Position numbers and translations under genes: made by a program. This document shows, piece after piece, positions 45,345 through 55,328 of a stretch of DNA of 64,000 nucleotides (positions are counted from its first letter, which is position 1; the number at the start of each line of letters is the position of its first letter). The stretch covers positions 1-64,000 of the forward strand of contig PLXC01000060.1 in NCBI GenBank assembly GCA_003151275.1, read 5' to 3'. The DNA is from Candidatus Melainabacteria bacterium (GTDB lineage: Bacteria > Cyanobacteriota > Vampirovibrionia > Obscuribacterales > Obscuribacteraceae). The notes beneath the pieces were generated by a model. It searched no databases and was not told where the DNA came from. It saw only the letters and a program-made list of their open reading frames with translations.

Positions 45345-47357
45345 ATGACAGAAATCGAAAGCACCCCACTCAAGACCACGACTGTGCCTTGCCCGAAGTG
45401 TGGGCTCGAGCTCGATGCTGGGGTACCTGTGTGCCCCAACGACGGTACAACGGTCTTGGTCACACCAGACGTGGGTGAATTATTTGAAAACAAATATGAG
45501 TTTTTAGAACGCCGAGCTGCTGGTGGCATGGGTGTCGTATTTAAAGCGAATCAAAAAGCACTGAACCGTATCGTAGCTATCAAAGTCTTGAATTCGCAGA
45601 ATCTGACTGAAACGTCAGTGCGTAGATTTCAGCAAGAAGCAACAGCGCTGGCAAAGCTTGAAAATCCAAACCTGGTAAAGGTTTTTGAGTTAGGCGTAAC
45701 GGATTACGGACAGATTTACTCTGTCATGGAATTCGTCGATGGGAAGGGACTTGATGAAGTCCTAAAGGAACGCGGAATTCCTTCTTTAACGAAGATACTC
45801 AATATTTTCATCCAGGTCTGCGAGGCGCTTGAGTATGTACATAACTACGGAATTTATCATCGGGATTTGAAACCCAGCAACATCATGCTGATCAATCCAT
45901 ATGACGAAAATCCCAAAGTCAAACTAGTAGATTTCGGTATCGCCAAAGTGCTTGACCAATCCGAAGGGCACAGCCTTACCAAAACCGGTGATCTATTTGG
46001 CAGCCCGCTCTACATGAGCCCCGAGCAGGCAAAAGGTGGTTTGATCGATCGACGTTCTGATCTCTACTCACTTGGCTGCGTTATGTACGAGGTACTGACC
46101 TCTGAGCCGCCATTCACAGGTAATTCCATCATCGAAGTTTTGATGAAGCATGCAGGTGAGCGACACAAGCCTCTAAACGTCGTTGCGCCCAACCACAAAT
46201 ATCCAAACGCGTTGGAGACGATGCTCAGCACGCTGCTGGCTAAGGATCCAACGGACCGATATCAATCAGCCGAAGCCGTGCGAGCCGAATTGAAAGCATT
46301 GTCTAGTCAGCAAAAGAGCTGGTACAACATTTCCTTACCAGGCATCGAGCACAGCGATGAAACGAATCGCATGGGACGAGCCGCCATCATATTTGGTGCG
46401 CTTTCAGTGGTGGCAATCGCAGGCTGCCTGATTTTCTTTTTGTTTGCAGACAAGCCAATCGTAAACCATAAACCCGCACCTACTGAGGATATATCAACGG
46501 CCGCTACTCCTTTGACTGAGTTGGAAGGGGATAAGCTGGCGGAAATGAATAAGTATCCCCAAAAGAACTTCGCCTCAACCTACGCAATCATGGCGCAAAA
46601 GAACAAACTAGATTTGAGACTTGCAGATCCTGCGTCTTTCAAATTCTTGCGCGATCGAAAAGATTATCAAGTCAGCGAGCTTCGCGCCTATCAAATCGAT
46701 GACAAGGCCGTGGAGAACATCCCTGATTTTCCGCTACACGTTTTGGACATAGGCACGTCGAAGGCGACAAGAAAATCGATAAAGCGCATCGTGCAATTTC
46801 CTTCTCTGGTTGAACTGAACCTGAAGGAGATCAAGCTAAACCGCGAGGACTGTCGGGAGCTTCTCAAACTGAACCGAATTAATGACCTTACACTTGCTGA
46901 TTGCGGCTTGAACGATGATTGCGTAAAAGAGCTGGCGCGGTTTAAGCATTTGAACATTTTGGAAATCGACCAAAACCCTCTAATAACAGACATCGGTGTC
47001 CAGTATCTAGCGGCGAATCATTCACCGGTTTACTCACTAGAGCTTGATAGAACTGGTATTACAGACAAATGCGGCTCGTCGCTGGCAAAACTTTCGGACT
47101 TGGAAGAGCTCACTCTTTCCAAAACAAAAGTATCAAATGCAATTCTCCCTCAGCTTGCCCAACTTAAGCGACTACGCAAGCTGGATTTGAAAGACTCAAA
47201 GGTGGACGAAGAAGGGCTCGTTACGTTTAACCCCTTCAAGCTCTATCGATTGACGCTGCGTTCTCCTATGTCAGCGTCTGGCTTAGCGCAGTTTAAGAAA
47301 AACAATCCGCATTGTCTGGTTTTACCAAACGACGAATCATTGATGGAACATAAATGA
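45345..47357 (+). CDS. Ser/Thr protein kinase with zinc ribbon, TM helix and LRR sensor
   Basis: I prefer ATG 45345, since the upstream GTG at 45276 lies in the repeat cluster. The 670-residue protein has an N-terminal ribbon (CPKCGLELDAGVPVC, three Cys), then a complete Hanks-type kinase: GGMGVVFKA, VAIK (K80), HRDLKPSN (172-179), DFG (196-198) and an SPEQAKG activation segment. A membrane helix lies at about 345-368. The extracytoplasmic part (about 450-660) holds leucine-rich repeats (LVELNLKEIKL, INDLTLADCGLNDDCVKELARF, LNILEIDQNPLI). It is thus built like a PknB-type receptor with an LRR ectodomain. Its gene is followed by two exported-protein genes. Confidence 0.88.
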   Translation: MTEIESTPLKTTTVPCPKCGLELDAGVPVCPNDGTTVLVTPDVGELFENKYEFLERRAAGGMGVVFKANQKALNRIVAIKVLNSQNLTETSVRRFQQEATALAKLENPNLVKVFELGVTDYGQIYSVMEFVDGKGLDEVLKERGIPSLTKILNIFIQVCEALEYVHNYGIYHRDLKPSNIMLINPYDENPKVKLVDFGIAKVLDQSEGHSLTKTGDLFGSPLYMSPEQAKGGLIDRRSDLYSLGCVMYEVLTSEPPFTGNSIIEVLMKHAGERHKPLNVVAPNHKYPNALETMLSTLLAKDPTDRYQSAEAVRAELKALSSQQKSWYNISLPGIEHSDETNRMGRAAIIFGALSVVAIAGCLIFFLFADKPIVNHKPAPTEDISTAATPLTELEGDKLAEMNKYPQKNFASTYAIMAQKNKLDLRLADPASFKFLRDRKDYQVSELRAYQIDDKAVENIPDFPLHVLDIGTSKATRKSIKRIVQFPSLVELNLKEIKLNREDCRELLKLNRINDLTLADCGLNDDCVKELARFKHLNILEIDQNPLITDIGVQYLAANHSPVYSLELDRTGITDKCGSSLAKLSDLEELTLSKTKVSNAILPQLAQLKRLRKLDLKDSKVDEEGLVTFNPFKLYRLTLRSPMSASGLAQFKKNNPHCLVLPNDESLMEHK

Positions 47358-47425
47358 CGTGTAGACTGTTTACACAAGACATTCACATCTCCTATGTAAG
47401 ATGTCCGCACACAAGGGATTCATGC

Positions 47426-48370
47426 ATGAGACTTTGGAGCACTGTAAAAGTGTTGATATTGATGGCAGCCGTTGTCGGCGGCACAAGCGCTCGTGCATCT
47501 AACTTGATTGACGAAGGTAAGGAACACTTCAAAGCGAAGCGTTTCTATGCGGCTGAAGATTGCTTCAATAGAGCTTCCCAGACCGATCCGCAAAATCAAC
47601 TAATCCATTATTATTTGGGTCAAACTCTAGAGCAGCTATACGACGCGAAAGCGGCAAAAGCGGCTTACACGGATTGCTTCCGAATAAATCCTTTCAATGA
47701 ACAGGGCGTAGCTGCAAAACAAGCGCTAATCCACTTGAATGGACGCGTGGAAGCCGAGGCGCATGCACCAGCAGACGACGTGAACGTGACCGCAAAAACA
47801 ATTGAGATGATTAATCGACAAGTTGCTGACGGACAAGCCCGATACGTTCGCTGGGGAAATTCAAATTCTGCACACGCGATAAGCATCGGCAACATGTCTG
47901 CAGCGAGTATGGGCTACAATGCGCAAATGTCTTTACGAGGTGTCCGCAGAGGCGGGCGCTTTTACGACTACAGTGGTGCCGGTGATGTCAGCAATAGAGC
48001 AGAGATTCGCAGCAGTTGGATTAGAGCCGATGCACAACGCGAAGCATTGAAGCATCAAATTGCCGCGGTGCAGAGCTGCCGCGAACTTGCCGCCTCTGCG
48101 GCTAACCTAGAGGCATTGATTGCCGAAAAGAAGAGACCCGGTGAAGCAAAACTGCGAGCCCTGGGTACGCAGCTTTATGTTCGATACTATGGAGATGAGG
48201 ACCATGAAGCGCCAACGCCACCTCAAGATCCGCCGATAGAGTTGAGAGCCACTGAGCTAAGTTTGAAGGGATTGTCCCATCCGTCAAGGATTGCCACGAA
48301 ATTTGTGCATACTGATCAGCCCGTTAGTCTTTCACAAGCTGCAGGGTTAGTGTTGCGCTCAGGCTATTAG
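47426..48370 (+). CDS. Exported TPR protein
   Basis: The ATG at 47426 follows AAGGG by seven bases and opens a signal peptide (MRLWSTVKVLILMAAVVGGTSARA). An in-frame ATG at 47354 overlaps the kinase stop as ATGA but adds a non-hydrophobic 24-residue leader, so I consider it less likely. The 314-residue product has two TPR units (LIDEGKEHFKAKRFYAAEDCFNRASQTDP and YYLGQTLEQLYDAKAAKAAYTDCFRINP), then a Ser/Gly/Arg region and a helical end. It is probably co-transcribed with the kinase gene. Confidence 0.75.
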   Translation: MRLWSTVKVLILMAAVVGGTSARASNLIDEGKEHFKAKRFYAAEDCFNRASQTDPQNQLIHYYLGQTLEQLYDAKAAKAAYTDCFRINPFNEQGVAAKQALIHLNGRVEAEAHAPADDVNVTAKTIEMINRQVADGQARYVRWGNSNSAHAISIGNMSAASMGYNAQMSLRGVRRGGRFYDYSGAGDVSNRAEIRSSWIRADAQREALKHQIAAVQSCRELAASAANLEALIAEKKRPGEAKLRALGTQLYVRYYGDEDHEAPTPPQDPPIELRATELSLKGLSHPSRIATKFVHTDQPVSLSQAAGLVLRSGY

Positions 48371-48388
48371 TGAAAGAGGAGGGAGCCA

Positions 48389-49168
48389 ATGATTCGAACT
48401 GCACTAGTCATCGCGGCCACTTTTAGCATCGTCAGTGCGCAATTTGCATTCGCTGAAACACGAGAAGAGAACGCTTTGAGGTTAATAGCCCAAGCAAACA
48501 ACTTCAAGACACAAGCATCTAAACTTCATGGCAAAGCAGAAACTAGCATTAACGGCGCCAATCGATTGTCCGGTGAAGCACACAGCCTGTTGCTCAAAAT
48601 TGGCTCGCCACAATTTAAGAGCGCAGTGGCGCAGTACAGTGGCGACTTATCTCAATTTCGTGAGCACGCAAATCAATACAATGCACACTTGGTTGATTTT
48701 CAAAAGACGATTGGTGAATGTCACGCAGGCGAAGCAGCGTATGAGAACAGCCTAAAGGATTATCAACTGCACGTGAACCTATTTCACATACCAGATTTGG
48801 CTAACATCAGACCGCCACACGTATGCGGACAGCTCCATTTATCGCAGTTTCAATCAGCCAAAGTTGCTAATTCACTTAGAAATGATCAGGTGAAAATTCT
48901 CGCGGCTGAACAACAGTTGAACAACGAAGAGTTGAAACTCAGAGCCGCACAATCAGCTGAACTTCTCAACTCAAAGAAAGCTGTCAATGCGTCCATTCGC
49001 GAAAAACATGAACAAGAGCTAGCCGCAGAATTTGGCAAACTGAAAGAGGAATACGATTTGCTTAAGATCGAAAACCAGGCAATCGGTGGTGCCAATTCGA
49101 AAATCGTCGCGGGGATAGGCGCTTCAACCAGCGTCCAAGCTAAGATCCGAACTCCGGAAACGCACTAG
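48389..49168 (+). CDS. Exported coiled-coil protein
   Basis: A strong GAGGAGGGAG site precedes the ATG, 18 bp after the TPR gene. The 259-residue product has a signal peptide (MIRTALVIAATFSIVSAQFAFA) and two helical coiled-coil regions (about 28-115, and 155-235 with EQQLNNEELKLRAAQSAELLNSKKAV and KLKEEYDLLKIEN), separated by a short HIPDLANIRPPHVCGQ loop. No domain is recognised. With the kinase and TPR genes it forms a three-gene operon. Confidence 0.7.
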   Translation: MIRTALVIAATFSIVSAQFAFAETREENALRLIAQANNFKTQASKLHGKAETSINGANRLSGEAHSLLLKIGSPQFKSAVAQYSGDLSQFREHANQYNAHLVDFQKTIGECHAGEAAYENSLKDYQLHVNLFHIPDLANIRPPHVCGQLHLSQFQSAKVANSLRNDQVKILAAEQQLNNEELKLRAAQSAELLNSKKAVNASIREKHEQELAAEFGKLKEEYDLLKIENQAIGGANSKIVAGIGASTSVQAKIRTPETH

Positions 49169-49171
49169 TCG

Positions 49172-49363
49172 TCAGTTGTTCGATACATCAACATCATTTG
49201 ATTGAGGCTTCTTTGGAATTCCGGGCGTGGACTCGTCAAACGATGCCAGAGTGTCACGAAATTTTTTGACACATTGATCGCAAATAAAAGCGTCTTCCGC
49301 GCGAAAAAGCTTTTTCACTTGCTTCTGGTCCTTCTTGCAGAAAGAACAAACTTCATCCAACAT
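49172..49363 (-). CDS. Stand-alone ClpX-type zinc-binding domain miniprotein
   Basis: The 63-residue protein consists of CSFCKKDQKQVKKLF, then AFICDQCVKKF, a C-x2-C-x18-C-x2-C arrangement like the N-terminal zinc domain of ClpX, which dimerises and binds adaptors or substrates. No AAA+ domain follows. An acidic tail ends the chain. It could act as a regulator or adaptor of ClpX, or simply share the fold. It lies four bases from the convergent exported coiled-coil gene. Confidence 0.75.
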   Translation of the reverse strand: MLDEVCSFCKKDQKQVKKLFRAEDAFICDQCVKKFRDTLASFDESTPGIPKKPQSNDVDVSNN

Positions 49364-49382
49364 TATGTAAACCTCGTGATGT

Positions 49383-50105
49383 TTAGTTCAAGGGCTTGCT
49401 GATGCGCAACATCTTTTCAGCACCGATGATGTCTCGCTGTTTGACAGGAATAAGCTCACAAACAAATCCCTGGTCATTGAGATCGTCCATAGACTGTTTA
49501 AGGTAAAGGTGTTCGGTCACATTTGGACCTTGAAGAGGATAGAGTCGCAAGTCCCTCTTTGTGACACGCAATAACTCCTGCAGCGCTTGCAAATGGAATT
49601 CGTAATCCATCGGTGAATTTTGAAGCATGCCACCAGATGCAATATCACTATAAAGAAACAACAGATTTCCACATAAAGCTGTATCAAATTGGTTATCAGA
49701 GAACGGAAGAGAAGGTAACCGCCCAGGAACGTAACGTCCAGAGGATTTCCCTTGCACAAAATCCTGGAGAAATATTTCCATAGCTTTGCGCCGTTCCGGA
49801 GTTGGAACGACCTCAGCATAAAAGAGATCCATCGCAGCTTGCTGCTTTGCATATACGCGGGCTGCATGTTCGTCAACCACAGCTCTGAGTGTAGCCACGT
49901 CTTGGTCGTAAAGCGGGTCGCAAGCCGTTACGGCGACGCCGAATACTTCCGCCTCGAACGCAAAGGCTGCTGGACCTCCACTGCAATCCAGGACGCGTTG
50001 CCCGCGCATGCTGGTCAAATCCAAATCGAACATAATCACGTATTCATCGAGACAACGCCCGAAGAAGACAACTTCGTTAAAATCAAATCTCGTAGGCTGG
50101 CTCAT
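49383..50105 (-). CDS. Class I SAM-dependent methyltransferase
   Basis: The start is placed at the ATG read at 50105. The frame extends upstream to 50186 but without a ribosome site. The 240-residue protein has the SAM motif I variant VLDCSGGPAAFAFEAEVFGVAVTACDP (about 42-68) and a later NQFDTALCGNLLFLYSD strand, matching the Rossmann methyltransferase fold. A conserved 'RLYPLQGP' segment follows. The acceptor is unknown. It is divergent from the Mo-hydroxylase operon. Confidence 0.8.
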   Translation of the reverse strand: MSQPTRFDFNEVVFFGRCLDEYVIMFDLDLTSMRGQRVLDCSGGPAAFAFEAEVFGVAVTACDPLYDQDVATLRAVVDEHAARVYAKQQAAMDLFYAEVVPTPERRKAMEIFLQDFVQGKSSGRYVPGRLPSLPFSDNQFDTALCGNLLFLYSDIASGGMLQNSPMDYEFHLQALQELLRVTKRDLRLYPLQGPNVTEHLYLKQSMDDLNDQGFVCELIPVKQRDIIGAEKMLRISKPLN

Positions 50106-50301
50106 ACTCAAGATCCACCAATCAACACTTTGAAGTATACAACCCGTGGATACCATAAGAGCCTGAATGAGAGTTGAGACCAACAAAACCTGATTTCATC
50201 TTTGTGTTCCGCAATTTGCGCACCTTGAAAACGAAAGTGCGCTATCTTTCGAACACAGTGACAGTCGTTCAAGGTGACTGCATCGCAATCGAGGGAGATG
50301 G

Positions 50302-50813
50302 ATGGCAAACGAAGCAAGTGCTAAGGCAACTGACCAGCCAAAAATCGCTGGAGCGATGGCAGTCACTATAACTATTAATAAGAAGATGCATTTCTAAAAC
50401 TTGATCCACGCACTAGCTTATTAGACTGCATCCGTGAGAATCTTGCGATCACTGGCACCAAAAAAGGCTGCGATCACGGACAATGTGGTGCCTGTACAGT
50501 GCTGGTAAACGGACGAAGAATCAATTCGTGCCTAACTTTAGCTGTGATGCACAACGGTGATGAAGTAACCACGGTTGAAGGGTTAGGTGAAATCGGTCAT
50601 CTGCATCCTCTTCAAGCCGCCTTCGTCGACTGCGATGCCTATCAGTGCGGTTACTGCACATCCGGCCAGCTCATGTCTGCAGCAGCGCTTCTGCATGAGC
50701 CCTGTGGACATACAGACGATGACGTGCGTGAAGCGATGAGCGGCAATATTTGTCGTTGTGGTGCTTACGCCAACATTGTTTCAGCAATTCAACAAGTTCG
50801 TAGCAAAGCCTGA
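50302..50813 (+). pseudogene. [2Fe-2S] subunit of a Mo hydroxylase (PaoA/YagT-like), frameshifted
   Basis: The frame from ATG 50302 (with GAGGGAG before it) gives a leader, then MAVTITINKKMHF, and stops at 50395-50397. The next residues of the family, LKLDPRTSLLDCIREN, continue in the -1 frame from 50394. That frame runs on through the first cluster KKGCDHGQCGACTVLVNG and the second cluster QCGYCTSGQ...CRCGAY to 50813. A single missing base near 50392-50397 explains it. Without the join the gene lacks any start codon before the first iron-sulfur motif. It would pass electrons from the Mo centre to FAD. Confidence 0.85.
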
Positions 50814-50823
50814 GACTGCCACC

Positions 50824-51842
50824 ATGAAAGAATTTGTATACACAAAATCGTCCAACGTCGGCGACGCCATCGAAGCCTCATTATCAGCCAAAACTGCTCA
50901 ACAAGGCGCAGACATCCGTTTTGTCGCTGGTGGCACGACCCTTCTCGACCTGATGAAATTGAATGTCGAAACGCCTGACAAATTGATCGATATCAATGGT
51001 TTGGTCGATAACGAAGGTTCGCCCCTCGATAAAATTGAAGAAGACTTTGAAGGCGGAGTAAGGATAGGGGCATTGGTTCGCAACTCAGATTTGGCTCAAC
51101 ATCCATTCATCCGCACTCAATATCAGGTTTTGTCGGAAGCGCTGCTGTCTGGCGCTTCGACTCAGTTACGCAACATGGCGACAACTGGTGGCAACTTGTT
51201 GCAGCGCACCCGCTGCGTTTATTTCCGTGATCCAGAGTTTCCTTGCAACAAAGGAAACCGTGAAGCGGCTGTCCCGCAATTGCCGGAGACAATCGCACAA
51301 TGGCGATTTTAGGAACTAGCGATCATTGCATAGCCACCAATCCTTCGGATATGAATGTGGCGCTAATGGCTTTGGAAGCCACTATTCGCATATGGGGCAA
51401 GGACGGTGAATGGGAGCCGCCAATTAGCGAATTCTATCGTCTGCCGGGCACCACTCCAGAAATCGAAAACATGCTTAAACCCGGCGATGTGATTACACGG
51501 ATAAACCTGAAGAAACTCCCGACCGGAAGCAAGTCAACGTATGTGAAACTGCGAGATCGTGCATCATACGAATTCGCACTCTCATCCGCTGCAGTAATTG
51601 CCAACCTTCAAGATAGAAAGATTTCGCACATTCGAGTTACCCTCGGGGGAGTGGGGACGATCCCTTGGCGATCGCCAGAAGCGGAAGAATTCTTACTCGG
51701 CAAGGAGCCAACTATGGACGCCTTCCGCAAAGCTGCCGAACATGCTTTAAAGGATGCCAAAGCGCAAACTCAGAACAAATTCAAAATCGAGCTTTTTAAG
51801 CGCTGCCTTGTCCACGCGCTAAAAACTGTCACCACTATCTAG
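50824..51842 (+). pseudogene. FAD subunit of a Mo hydroxylase (PaoB/YagS-like), frameshift plus stop
   Basis: The first part (50824 to about 51250) has the FAD-binding [16 protein letters not shown] and [18 protein letters not shown]. The family motif CNKRxPGSGC then breaks. The first frame reads [10 protein letters not shown] and ends at 51312. The -1 frame reads RKP, a TGA (51261-51263), [30 protein letters not shown] and continues to 51842. One lost base near 51250 and one nonsense change are needed. The Cys residues at this site bind an extra [4Fe-4S] cluster in PaoB, which supports the Pao-type assignment over ordinary xanthine dehydrogenase. Confidence 0.85.
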
Positions 51843-51857
51843 GCAACCGGAAGAATC

Positions 51858-54147
51858 ATGAGCAGTAGCAAAGAATCACAACAGGACTCGAACAAAGATT
51901 CGAAAAGCGGCTCAGGACAAACGATGTTCAAAGAAGTTAGAAATTCAGCTATCGGTCGCGAGACAAAGCGTATAGAGGGACCGTTAAAAGTCACAGGTGG
52001 AGCGGTTTATACATCAGACCATAACTTTCCTGGAATGCTTTATGCGGTGCCCGTCGGTGCCACCATCGCCAATGGCACAATAGCTAAGCTTGAAACCGCC
52101 GAGGCAGAAGCAATGCCTCGTGTGCATGCTATCTATCATCGCGCCAATATAGGAAAATTGTTTCGCGTTGCCCCAAATGAAGATTTCAGCGCCCACTCGG
52201 ATGAACCGAGACCACCTTTTGAAGATGACACTATTCGATATTACGGTCAGTACGTTGCAGTAGCTGTAGCCGACACCTTCGAGCAGGCTAAGGCCGCCGC
52301 AGACAAAGTGAAGGTGGGCTACAAAGAAGATAAACCTAACGTTGACCCTAAACTAACAGCCGACACAAAAGTCGAAGTCGAAAGCGAACGCGGCGATGCA
52401 CAAAACGCATTCAACGGCGCCTCTATCAAATTAGACGAAACATACACAACGCCGGCTGAAACGCACAATGTTATCGAGTTGCACGCAACCGTGGCAGTTT
52501 TCGATGGCACCAAATTTACTCTATATGAAACAACTCAAGGTGTGGTCAACCACAAGAACGTTTTGATGCAAGTACTAGGAGTGGCGCCAGAAAATATTCA
52601 AGTAATTTCCAAATTTCTCGGCTCAGGTTTCGGCGGTAAAATTACACCATGGTCGCACTGCGCTATAGCAGCCGCAGCCGCGCGCCATCTTAATCGGCCG
52701 GTCAAGTTAGTAATTAGCAGAAAGATGTCATTCCACACAGTTGGACATCGTCCGCGCACTCAACAGCGGATAAGACTTAGTGCGACTGCAGATGGAAAAT
52801 TGACTTCCATACAACACGATTATTTCAATCACACATCATTACTCGACGATTACAAGGAAGGTTGTGGAGAGTGCACATCATATCTCTACAGCTGTCCAAA
52901 TCTAAAAGTAACCTCAGCGCTTTCTCGCCGCAACATTGGCACACCAACCTCCATGCGAGGACCGGGCGCCGTGCCTGGATTATTTGCAACGGAATCGGCG
53001 ATGGACGAACTAGCAGTAAAGCTGAATATCGATCCCTTGCAGCTGCGTATAATCAACGAACCGAACATCGATGAGGGATTAAATCTTCCTTGCATCGCGC
53101 CATCTGATCGGCTGCTACAAACAAGGGGCAGATATCTTCGGCTGGTCGAAACGCGATGCGCGCGTTGGATCAATGAAGAGAGATGGTTTGGTTCTTGGTT
53201 GGGGCACAGCAGGAGCTTCCTGGATCGCCGAGCGTTTCGCGGCTGAGTCCACAGTCCAATTGCACAACGATGGAACGGCTCGAGTGGCATGTGGAACTCA
53301 AGACATCGGCACCGGTACATACACAGTACTCGCACAAATATTGAGCGACAAACTTGGGATACCAATCGAAAAAATCGAAGTGGTGCTGGGAGATTCTTCG
53401 CTGCCAGCAGGCCCAATGTCAGGCGGTTCTATGGGCGTGGCTTCAGTAATTCCGGCGGTGAGTAAGGCTGCAGAACACGCGATGCAAACAATACTAAAGA
53501 CAGCGGGAAAGACGTTAGGTTCAAAATTTCAGGGACTGAACAAAGAGGAGTTAGCATTCACAAACGGCAAGGTCCACAAGAAGGATCAACCGATCAGTGA
53601 TGGGGTGCGCTTTGAAGAGATCATGAATCTGGCAAATCTCAATAATGTACTCGGTAAAGGCTCCTCAAAGGCAACATTTTTCGACAAGAAACAAACATCT
53701 GTGCACTCTTATGGTGCGCATTTCGTTGAAGTGACCTGGCAAGAAGAAATTGCGAGATTGAGGGTCAGCCGCGTTGTGACAGTAATCGACGGTGGCAAAA
53801 TCATCAACCCGAAGACGGGGCGCAACCAAATAGAAGGTGCCATTGTCATGGGAATGGGCATGGCGCTTTTTGAAGGCACCGACTATGAACCAACCAAAGG
53901 TGCTCCAATAAACAGCAACTTGGCAGATTACATCCTCCCGGTCCATGCGGACATGCCAAAAATGGACGTGCATTTTCTCGAGGTTCCGAACACTGAACTA
54001 AATGAGTACGGAGCCAGAGGAATTGGGGAAATAGGATTAGCGGGATTGGCACCGGCGCTGGCTAACGCTGTTTATCACGCCACCGGTATACGAATGCGCA
54101 ATTTGCCGATCCGCATTGAAGATCTGCTTGGCGAAGTGACCACATGA
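51858..54147 (+). pseudogene. Molybdopterin-binding subunit of a Mo hydroxylase (PaoC/YagR-like), frameshifted
   Basis: The first frame (51858 to about 53090) carries RIEGPLKVTGGAVYTSD, the ETHNVIELHATVA and FLGSGFGGKITPWSH motifs and RRNIGTPTSMRGPG. At about 53088-53094 homology moves to the +1 frame: ASRHLIGCYKQGADIFGWSKRD continues into MKRDGLVLGWGTAGASW and runs to 54147. The second part holds CGTQDIGTGTYTVLAQI, GPMSGGSMG and the active-site Glu region GARGIGEIGLAGL. All catalytic motifs survive, so only the frame break disables it. A gain of one base or loss of two would explain the break. Confidence 0.87.
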
Positions 54148-55328
54148 GTGAGATAGACGATATACTTTGCCTGCACGATCAGGTTTCAAAAGGGAAAGAG
54201 AAATTCGCTCTGGCCACGGTGATAAGCACAGATGGACCTTCATATAGAAGTCCAGGAGCGCGTTCGCTGATAACAGAAAATGGAATTTTTCGCGGCGGAT
54301 TATCTGCAGGGTGTCTCGAAGGCGACATCGCTTGCAGGCTAGATGGCAGCGTCAAGCCATTTATCGTTGAATATGATTTGTCGACTGAAGATGATATTCG
54401 AGGTTTTCCGTTCGGTTGTGGCGGTACCGTCGAGATTTTTGTTGAGCCACTGCCCAATGTTTCAGCACTGAATGCGGTGCAATGGCTTTCTGAATTGCAT
54501 GAGCCGGCAGTGCTGTTTACTGCAGTCAAAATTCAGGAGCTTGTGACAATCCAAGACAACTCTGCCTTGATTGTAGGCGCACGGTTTGGAATAACTGCCT
54601 CAGGAGTTAGCGAATTTCAAGGTGGGCTTTCCTTTTCGGACGTTGAACAGCTTTGTTTTGCGATGTTTGACTGTAAGAAAAACAAAGTTGAAGACGTACA
54701 ACTAAACAATCAGCTCGTCCGAATATTCGCTGAATATTATGAACCTGCTATCGACATCTGCCTATTTGGCGATGGTGAAGACGCAAGATTTTTGGAATCG
54801 TTTGCGACGAATGTTGGCATGAATGTTCGTCGTTTCTCAAGACAACAAATTCGCTCAAGCACCTCTCTTCTTGCCGAGATACCCAGTCTGCAGAGTGCAT
54901 TCACGATAGTCATGACACACGATTTGAATCTTGATGCCAAAGTGCTTGGACAAGTGGCCACAGCGATGCCACCGTATGTGGGCGTGATGGGCCCACGTGC
55001 ACGTACAGAGCGGATTTGCACAGGGCTTGGTCTGGAGTGCCAACAACTACTGGAGCATCCAAATTTGTATTCGCCGGTCGGATTGGACATGACTGCAGAA
55101 ACTCCTGGAGAGATTGCGCTTTCAATTTTGGCCGAAATACAAATCGTCGCTCGCAGCCGAAAACCCGGTCATTTACGTGATTCGGTAGGAGCCATTCACG
55201 AGCGTGGGCAGTCGCCCGTTGCTAATCTCTTGTTGAACGCCAAATGCGGAGCCGAGGATTGCATGGACACTGAAAGTAAAGAGCCGCGCATGGACATTGA
55301 AAGCACAGAGACGCCAGTCGTTGTCTAG
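54144..55328 (+). CDS. XdhC/PaoD-family molybdenum cofactor insertion protein
   Basis: The start overlaps the stop of the large-subunit gene as ATGA. The 394-residue protein has the N-terminal XdhC domain (LATVISTDGPSYRSPGARSLI, GGLSAGCLEGDIA, FGCGGTVEIFVEPL) and the C-terminal Rossmann domain (ICLFGDGEDARFLESFATNVG, then PPYVGVMGPRAR). XdhC proteins bind the cofactor, support its sulfuration and insert it in the large subunit. The gene is intact although the three enzyme genes before it are not. Its 3' end overlaps the next gene. Confidence 0.88.
   Translation: MSEIDDILCLHDQVSKGKEKFALATVISTDGPSYRSPGARSLITENGIFRGGLSAGCLEGDIACRLDGSVKPFIVEYDLSTEDDIRGFPFGCGGTVEIFVEPLPNVSALNAVQWLSELHEPAVLFTAVKIQELVTIQDNSALIVGARFGITASGVSEFQGGLSFSDVEQLCFAMFDCKKNKVEDVQLNNQLVRIFAEYYEPAIDICLFGDGEDARFLESFATNVGMNVRRFSRQQIRSSTSLLAEIPSLQSAFTIVMTHDLNLDAKVLGQVATAMPPYVGVMGPRARTERICTGLGLECQQLLEHPNLYSPVGLDMTAETPGEIALSILAEIQIVARSRKPGHLRDSVGAIHERGQSPVANLLLNAKCGAEDCMDTESKEPRMDIESTETPVVV

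Noticed and set aside
50395..50397. Programmed -1 frameshift in the iron-sulfur subunit
   Set aside because: There is no clear heptanucleotide slippery site with a following pseudoknot, and two neighbouring subunits are also broken, one in the opposite sense.
51261..51263. TGA read as an amino acid (recoding) in the FAD subunit
   Set aside because: Other genes in the window use TGA as stop, and the same site also needs a frame change. Decay or sequence error is simpler.
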